From the IMG/VR virus record IMGVR_UViG_3300017986_000023, positions 1 to 58,721 of that record: a stretch of DNA of 58,721 nt; one strand, 5' to 3'. This stretch comes from a virus. The position numbers were made by a program, and so were the translations under genes. The notes under the pieces were generated by a model. That model was not told where the DNA came from, did not search any database, and was given only the letters and a program-made list of their open reading frames with translations. Shown here piece by piece: positions 54,632 through 58,721 of this stretch (position 1 is the first letter of the stretch; the number at the start of each line of letters is the position of its first letter).

Positions 54632-54897
54632 GCCTCTCCTTCTTTGGAACCAACCTGAGCAAGCATCTGCTTGTCAAGTGGCTCAAGAGTGACAGGGTCA
54701 GAAACTTCATACCCACGCTCACGCCACTCCTCGAGTGTACGGCACTTGGTACGCCAAGTAACGCCAACTCCAACAGCCTGTTGCTTGATACGTGCGCAGA
54801 ATTTGCCTTCGTCGTTTGCCTTTGCAGTGTAAGACTCATCAGCAATAGTGTTTTGTGCGGCAGCCAGGAGACCTGCCAACAGTAGTACCTTTTTCAT
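54628..54897 (-). CDS. Exported protein, 89 residues
   Basis: Signal peptide MKKVLLLAGLLAAAQNTIA, then ESYTAKANDEGKFCARIK with Cys and a second Cys in TKCRTLEEWRERGYEV, likely a disulfide. The 'TWRTKCRTLEEW' pattern resembles small secreted proteins of marine phages and proteobacteria. Ends QVGSKEGEA. Confidence 0.68.
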   Translation of the reverse strand: MKKVLLLAGLLAAAQNTIADESYTAKANDEGKFCARIKQQAVGVGVTWRTKCRTLEEWRERGYEVSDPVTLEPLDKQMLAQVGSKEGEA

Positions 54898-54910
54898 TGT
54901 ATTACGTCCT

Positions 54911-55339
54911 TTAAGAAGAGATTGAGATTTTTCTTGGACGCTTCTCTTCTGGAACCTCTACCCTCAAGTTAATGACGAGTAATCCGTCCACGAAGTCTGC
55001 TCCATCAACAACAACATGTTCTGACAGTCTAAAGGTGCGAGTAAACTTCTTACCGGAGATTCCACGATGCAGGTACTCTCTATCTTCGTCTTCGCTAACT
55101 CGGTTGTCGCCAGAAATCACAAGAAGAGCGTTGCCTTCTTTCACTTCAATTTCTAGGTTGTCTCTGCTATAACCAGCCAGTGCAAGTTCAATTGAAAACG
55201 TCGATTCGTCATGCTTGACTACGTTGTGAGGCGGATAGAGTTTGTTGTCAGACATTTCTGAAAGACGCTCAATCTCAGACCAAACGTGATCAAAGCCAAT
55301 AAAATGCGAACGCGGAAAGGTAAATGCTTTAGTTACCAT
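54911..55339 (-). CDS. hsp20: Small heat shock protein Hsp20
   Basis: 142 residues. Alpha-crystallin domain about 40-130: VVKHDESTFSIELALAGYSRDNLEIEV, LHRGISGKKFTRTFRLSEHV and DGLLVINLRVEVPEE, with a C-terminal I-S-I (RKISISS) anchoring motif. It is the phage Hsp20 found beside the gp43/regA genes in T4-like marine phages, likely a chaperone during infection or assembly. A TATAAATA box lies 70 bases upstream. Confidence 0.93.
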   Translation of the reverse strand: MVTKAFTFPRSHFIGFDHVWSEIERLSEMSDNKLYPPHNVVKHDESTFSIELALAGYSRDNLEIEVKEGNALLVISGDNRVSEDEDREYLHRGISGKKFTRTFRLSEHVVVDGADFVDGLLVINLRVEVPEEKRPRKISISS

Positions 55340-55408
55340 AAACGGTACCTCCTAATTAATTAAGCAAGGTTGTGTTGTATATGTGACCCTATAAAGGCAT
55401 CACGCGGT

Positions 55409-55416
55409 TATTTATA
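55409..55416 (-). promoter_or_regulatory. T4-type late promoter box for hsp20
   Basis: Exact TATAAATA (flanked by CGCG) on the minus strand, 70 bases before the hsp20 ATG and overlapping the stop of the RHH gene. Confidence 0.7.
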
Positions 55417-55570
55417 CGCGAGAAGTTTGCTTTTGGTTCTCTTGTATAAAATTTTTTATGAAGTGTCTAACTTCACGAGATGCGCTTGTATCCAATTCTT
55501 TACACAGCGCGATAAATTCTTTCTTATCTTCCTTGTTGATTTTCACAAGAAGATTGTCATCTTTTTTCAT
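55412..55570 (-). CDS. Ribbon-helix-helix-like protein, 52 residues
   Basis: MKKDDNLLVKINKEDKKEFI then ELDTSASREVRHFIKNFIQ: a beta strand followed by two helices with conserved-looking S/T-A-S at the helix turn, the pattern of Arc/MetJ-type (RHH) DNA-binding proteins. ATG 55568..55570. It may repress a promoter near it, possibly in the plus-strand gene's control region. No partner toxin seen. Confidence 0.65.
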   Translation of the reverse strand: MKKDDNLLVKINKEDKKEFIALCKELDTSASREVRHFIKNFIQENQKQTSRV

Positions 55571-55658
55571 GGTCTAAGTCCAAAAACCTATATATAAGGT
55601 ATATACAGTGTAATAAAAATGTAACAATACCTACGCCGTGAGGCGACTGGAGGCAAAT

Positions 55659-55943
55659 ATGAAAAACATCATCCTCGTACTACTTATGTTACCGCTAATC
55701 TCATTCGCTAATGAGAGTGTTGTCACTGCCAATCTTACTCCGATTGTTAAGTTTGATACGTCTCAAGACACAATTCAGATCAAAGACAAGCAAGGTAATA
55801 AGTACACTATCAAAACAGACTGCAAGTATGACGTTGAAGAAATTACTGAGTTTCGAATTCGTTCGCGTCAAGTCAGAGAAGGAACACCAATCAAGTTTTC
55901 ACGCAAGAAGACTTGTCAGGTCGAGTCTATTGCTCGGAGCTAG
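55659..55943 (+). CDS. Exported protein, 94 residues (only supported plus-strand gene)
   Basis: Start ATG 55659 with a near-perfect GGAGG seven bases upstream; the frame extends to 55638 but without this site. Signal peptide MKNIILVLLMLPLISFA, then a small beta-rich domain with two Cys (TDCKYDVEE; KTCQVES), likely a disulfide. It runs opposite to everything else and its last codons overlap by 17 bases the end of the minus-strand exported gene at 55927..56280. The AT-rich region 55571..55630 should hold its promoter. Confidence 0.82.
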   Translation: MKNIILVLLMLPLISFANESVVTANLTPIVKFDTSQDTIQIKDKQGNKYTIKTDCKYDVEEITEFRIRSRQVREGTPIKFSRKKTCQVESIARS

Positions 55944-56280
55944 GTGATTCCCAGCCCACATCTCTGTAATCTGATAAGACAGGCTCTTCTCCATCTTTGA
56001 TGCTACACCACATGTTAGTAATCTTGGTGGAGAAAGCATTGTCTTTCACATCGTATCCAAACCAAGAAAACGGTTTTGCACAAGCAGGTGGTTCACATCT
56101 TAAAGCCACAAGCCGGCTAGTCTTAGAAGTCTTTTCTACCTCTGACAATTGTATTCGTTTTGTATACCACTCGCTCTCAATAGTTTCAAGACACAAATCC
56201 ATGTGCTGTTGAAAGATACTGGGTTTTGCCGCATAAGCATTTGCCCCCAGCAAAAGGGTTAGTATAATGATACGCTTCAT
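55927..56280 (-). CDS. Exported protein, 117 residues
   Basis: Signal peptide MKRIIILTLLLGANAYA-AK. Mature part has four Cys (DLCLE, RCEPPACAKPF, MWCSIK) and FGYDVKDNAFSTKI. Convergent with the plus-strand gene. Its ATG overlaps the 41-residue gene's stop (TAATG). Unknown role; with 54344, 54628 and 55659 it makes four small exported proteins around hsp20. Confidence 0.72.
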   Translation of the reverse strand: MKRIIILTLLLGANAYAAKPSIFQQHMDLCLETIESEWYTKRIQLSEVEKTSKTSRLVALRCEPPACAKPFSWFGYDVKDNAFSTKITNMWCSIKDGEEPVLSDYRDVGWESPSSEQ

Positions 56281-56405
56281 TAGGCAACCCAGTGATTCTT
56301 ACCATCTCTACTAAAATGGTAGTATCGATACATCTTCACGTAAAACTCAAACTTCTTTGGTTCGTTGTGTGGATTGGGTAGTCTGTCGCCGAAAATTTTT
56401 TTCAT
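56280..56405 (-). CDS. Microprotein, 41 residues
   Basis: MKKIFGDRLPNPHNEPKKFE...HFSRDGKNHWVA, ATG 56403..56405, TAA overlapping the next ATG. Basic and aromatic, ending in NHWVA. GAAGAG precedes the ATG. Lies directly after regA. Unknown. Confidence 0.6.
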   Translation of the reverse strand: MKKIFGDRLPNPHNEPKKFEFYVKMYRYYHFSRDGKNHWVA

Positions 56406-56428
56406 TCTATAATAATGCTCTTCGGGCG

Positions 56429-56803
56429 TCAAGCCTTATTGCCGATGTTATACTTTGGACACAACTCCCACTGGTCTTTATCCTTGTGAGAAATGATCTT
56501 CACTTGTCGCAGTGGCGCACACTCTGCTACCTGAGCCTTATCGACAATCTGCACGAGTCCCCAATCCGCTAGTAACGTAGCGATGGTGTTTCGTCTCAGA
56601 ACATCAGCCTCTTCTAGATTAGACTTCTTGCCGTCAAGCAGAAACAACTCTTTGAAGTGCACGATAAAGTATCGACCTTGCTTGTGCAAGATATGGCATG
56701 ACTGAAACAGTTTGTTTTCACGTCGAGATGCTACACCCATTCTTGTCAGAGTCTCGCGAACCTTGAGAAAATCGTCAGGTTCGTTCAACGTCACTTCCAG
56801 CAT
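56429..56803 (-). CDS. regA: RegA translational repressor
   Basis: 124 residues from ATG 56803 (MLEVTLNEPDDFLKVRETLTRMGVA), which aligns with the start of T4 RegA; a GTG at 56836 would add 11 residues. QSCHILHKQGRYFIVHFKELF is the conserved core. RegA binds ribosome sites of many early phage mRNAs, including the clamp-loader genes it follows here. Slightly extended C-terminus (EYNIGNKA-like) of unknown role. Confidence 0.95.
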   Translation of the reverse strand: MLEVTLNEPDDFLKVRETLTRMGVASRRENKLFQSCHILHKQGRYFIVHFKELFLLDGKKSNLEEADVLRRNTIATLLADWGLVQIVDKAQVAECAPLRQVKIISHKDKDQWELCPKYNIGNKA

Positions 56804-56822
56804 ATCTGCTGGTTTCCAAATT

Positions 56823-57200
56823 CTATTTTCTTCCACCTTTGTAGATCCTTGTTCTTATTTCATTAATTTGATCAGGTGAAAGGAGGGATAAAGCCGAACG
56901 TGCTTTTTCGTTGCTGTATCCATAATACTCCTTTACCGCTTCCACGTCATCGAAAGTCTCTTGTTTCTCCCACTTAGAGAATCGCTTTCGCTTTCTTACT
57001 ATATTTAGTAAAAAATGAAATTGTAACTTGTTATCCAAGTGGTGAAACTGATTCATAACGTTAGCCGCGGCAACGGTATCAGGAAAATAACTCAGTGATC
57101 GATTCGTCAGAAAAGAGTTATAGGCTTTCTCTTTCAAATCATCGTCCATGATGTCTTGCTTGCCATGATTAATAGCAGTCACATAGTCAAACGGATTCAT
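56823..57200 (-). CDS. gp62: Clamp loader small subunit
   Basis: 125 residues starting at ATG 57200, overlapping the gp44 TGA (ATGA); a GTG is one codon upstream. MNPFDYVTAINHGKQDIM, AYNSFLTNRSLSYFPDTVAAANVMN and FHLLNIVRKRKRFSKW match T4-like gp62, although it is shorter than T4's 187 residues. It forms the clamp loader with four gp44 subunits. Confidence 0.92.
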   Translation of the reverse strand: MNPFDYVTAINHGKQDIMDDDLKEKAYNSFLTNRSLSYFPDTVAAANVMNQFHHLDNKLQFHFLLNIVRKRKRFSKWEKQETFDDVEAVKEYYGYSNEKARSALSLLSPDQINEIRTRIYKGGRK

Positions 57201-58138
57201 CACTTAAACTCCACGTTTGCCATGATCTCAGTCATACATGCAACGATGTTCAACTCGTGGTCAGCAACGAAGGCATTCTTGTACTGGTAGTCAGCAAGAA
57301 TCAACACCAGTTGTGGAATCGAAGATGCGTCCACTTTCTCGTACATGTTGTCATAGATTTGACGAAAGATTGCAGACACATCAACGTCTACGTTCTGAGC
57401 GACCCAACTACGCATCTTTTTAAAGTCTTTGTCTTTGAGAGACTTGAAAAGAGAATCGTAGTTGCCACTTGCGTCATTGTTGAGAACTGTAGATTCTAGT
57501 TGACCACCAATCGAGTATCGCTGGCACTCGTTGATCACACGCCGCCAGTCAGGGGCGTACTTCATAATCAGTTGCGCAAGTAGGTCTTTGTTAAATGCGA
57601 CTTGCTCAGACTCAAGGATGTGAATCAATCGCACAAAGAAATCAGCACAAAGAGTCTGCATTTCTTTCTTAGTCGTATTAAATTCATACACGCCACACCG
57701 AGAGTGTAGCGGCTCGATGATTCGATTCTTGAAGTTGCAAGTCAGAATGAATCGACAGTTATCAGAAAACTCTTCGATGAATCCACGAAGAGCGGGCTGT
57801 GTCGATTGAGGATTTAGATAATCAGCCTCATCTAGAATGACGACCTTAACATCGCCACCTAGAGAGACGGAGGATGCAAAACGCTTGATTTTGCCACGTA
57901 GCGTATCGATGTTGCCCTCTTCAGAACCATTGATGACAATGTAGTCATAGCCAAGTTCGTCACAGATTGCTCGTGCTACGGTAGTCTTACCAAGACCAGC
58001 AGTGCCGGTGAAAAGCATGTTGGGCAATTCACCAGACTGCACGATCTTTGTAAAAACATCTTTCAGTTTTTTTGGTAGAATAGAATCTTCTACCTTGCGA
58101 GGACGATACTTCTCAACCCAGAGAAAATCTTTAGACAT
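57200..58138 (-). CDS. gp44: Clamp loader AAA+ ATPase
   Basis: 312 residues. YRPRKVEDSILP near the start, Walker A GTAGLGKTT (about 45-53), Walker B VVILDEADYL (about 99-108), sensor FILTCNFKNRI, and the Arg-finger HSRC (about 145-148). It loads sliding clamp gp45 onto DNA using ATP. GGAG sits 10 bases upstream of the ATG. Confidence 0.97.
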   Translation of the reverse strand: MSKDFLWVEKYRPRKVEDSILPKKLKDVFTKIVQSGELPNMLFTGTAGLGKTTVARAICDELGYDYIVINGSEEGNIDTLRGKIKRFASSVSLGGDVKVVILDEADYLNPQSTQPALRGFIEEFSDNCRFILTCNFKNRIIEPLHSRCGVYEFNTTKKEMQTLCADFFVRLIHILESEQVAFNKDLLAQLIMKYAPDWRRVINECQRYSIGGQLESTVLNNDASGNYDSLFKSLKDKDFKKMRSWVAQNVDVDVSAIFRQIYDNMYEKVDASSIPQLVLILADYQYKNAFVADHELNIVACMTEIMANVEFK

Positions 58139-58162
58139 AAATTACTCCGCACCATAATAAAG

Positions 58163-58324
58163 TTACCAATTGTGAACGATGTTTGCCATAATCATACAGG
58201 CACATACCACATTAATTACAACAACAAGCGTTCGGATGACCGCGACATGATTATCATAGTCAGCAGTCTTGTCATCACTGAAACTACCGATTGCATACTT
58301 CCAGATAGTCCACAGCTTTTTCAT
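58163..58324 (-). CDS. Small membrane protein, 53 residues
   Basis: MKKLWTIWKYAIGSFSDDKT..., then a long hydrophobic helix (about 28-50). I recall a nearly identical 'MKKLWTIWKYAIGSFSD' protein in T4-like cyanophages, next to the clamp genes. Function unknown. TATAATGCTCC precedes the ATG. Confidence 0.8.
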   Translation of the reverse strand: MKKLWTIWKYAIGSFSDDKTADYDNHVAVIRTLVVVINVVCACMIMANIVHNW

Positions 58325-58342
58325 AGGAGCATTATATCAGAT

Positions 58343-58549
58343 TTATTCGCCAGATTCACCTTGCATTTGTTCAACAAGCTGGATCAGTTGAATAGATTGA
58401 TCTCGCAACTGACCAATCGTCGAGAGTTCTTCACCGCGAAAACCACCACGTCCGGTCACGGTATCAATTACAGCGACAGTACTGCGGGTCACGCGATTAG
58501 CGAGTTCCATCAGTTGCTCGACGCTTTCGTTCGTTTCATTCTTAGCCAT
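58343..58549 (-). CDS. Small helical protein, 68 residues
   Basis: Start ATG 58549 (GGAG upstream), 5 bases after the gp45 stop; a TTG at 58582 is less likely. LMELANRVTRSTVAVIDTVT then STIGQLRDQSIQLIQLVEQ: two helices around a Gly-rich loop. Unknown, placed between gp45 and gp44. Confidence 0.68.
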   Translation of the reverse strand: MAKNETNESVEQLMELANRVTRSTVAVIDTVTGRGGFRGEELSTIGQLRDQSIQLIQLVEQMQGESGE

Positions 58550-58553
58550 AGCA

Positions 58554-58721
58554 TTATTCTCCGTAAGTGCTAGTTTTTTCAAGTGCTACCCAGTATTGGA
58601 TACCGCTAATCTCATTGACAAAATGAGAAATCAATTTAGATGAGATATCGACGCGATAATCATCATCAACCATCTTCAAGTTCGCAATGTTGAATACGAA
58701 GTTGAAATTAGGATCTTTGTA
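58554..58721 (-). CDS. gp45: Sliding clamp, C-terminus only
   Basis: The last 55 residues before the TAA at 58554..58556; the gene begins beyond the right edge. KDPNFNFVFNIANLKM, DYRVDISSKLISHFVN and GIQYWVALE match the C-terminal beta-strand region of T4 gp45-type clamps. Partial gene. Followed by the 68-residue gene. Confidence 0.88.
   Translation of the reverse strand, partial: YKDPNFNFVFNIANLKMVDDDYRVDISSKLISHFVNEISGIQYWVALEKTSTYGE

Noticed and set aside
55412-55570. Antitoxin of a toxin-antitoxin pair
   Set aside because: The RHH-like protein has no adjacent toxin-like gene; hsp20 is downstream and an exported protein lies divergently upstream.
1-58721. CRISPR array, integrase or attachment site
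   Set aside because: I saw no regularly spaced direct repeats apart from the two in-frame coding repeats at 15.4-15.9 kb, and no tyrosine or serine recombinase. The tRNA genes are complete with no flanking duplication.

Overview
The window looks like part of the genome of a marine T4-like myovirus, of the broad group that includes the T4-type cyanophages and pelagiphages. The replication core has T4-type genes in T4-type order: the end of sliding clamp gp45, clamp loader gp44 and gp62, RegA, family B polymerase gp43, UvsX and helicase gp41. TATAAATA boxes resemble T4 late promoters. No photosynthesis gene is present. An alternative oxidase of the proteobacterial ubiquinol type and an IscU with the LPPVK chaperone motif suggest a heterotrophic proteobacterial host rather than a cyanobacterium; this is inference. 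Almost everything is on the minus strand, so transcription runs from high to low coordinates. One supported gene (55659..55943) is on the plus strand. No stretch over 300 bases lacks a gene once the 20 or so microproteins of 25 to 68 residues are counted.

Layout in transcription order. 58.7-45.0 kb: replication module (gp45, gp44, gp62, regA, a secreted-protein and Hsp20 patch, gp43, a methyltransferase, an AEP-type primase candidate, a degenerate UDP-glucose-dehydrogenase paralogue, uvsX, gp41). 45-38.7 kb: small conserved phage genes plus metabolic genes (peroxiredoxin, UDP-glucose-dehydrogenase-like, cupin, nucleotidylyltransferase, dCMP deaminase). 38.7-24.3 kb: accessory region fired by strong sigma70-type promoters (alternative oxidase, exported nuclease, two HExxH proteins, a DUF262-HNH nuclease, DUF932, an HNH protein, an operon of exported proteins, a (p)ppGpp-hydrolase-like protein). 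24.3-24.1 kb: tRNA-Pro(UGG) and tRNA-Arg(UCU). 24.1-19.8 kb: a nuclease-like protein and tail or fibre proteins, including a glycine-rich adhesin. 19.8-11 kb: a cluster whose proteins start with short leaders resembling the T4 capsid-targeting sequence. 11-9.9 kb: lipoproteins and a spanin-like pair. 9.8-1 kb: nucleotide operon with an NrdA-glutaredoxin fusion, IscU, NrdB, two carbamoyltransferases around a GIY-YIG protein, and a P-loop kinase. The left edge holds the N-terminus of a PhoH-like protein.

Genes are packed with ATGA, TGATG or TAATG stop-start overlaps, so translational coupling is the rule. Three promoter types are visible: sigma70-type early promoters with A-tracts and an inverted repeat at the start site, sigma70-type promoters close to or touching the start codons of gp43 and the primase, and TATAAATA late-type promoters. 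The observation I find most interesting is the set of enzymes and basic proteins with capsid-targeting-like N-termini. They may be packaged in the head and delivered with the DNA.
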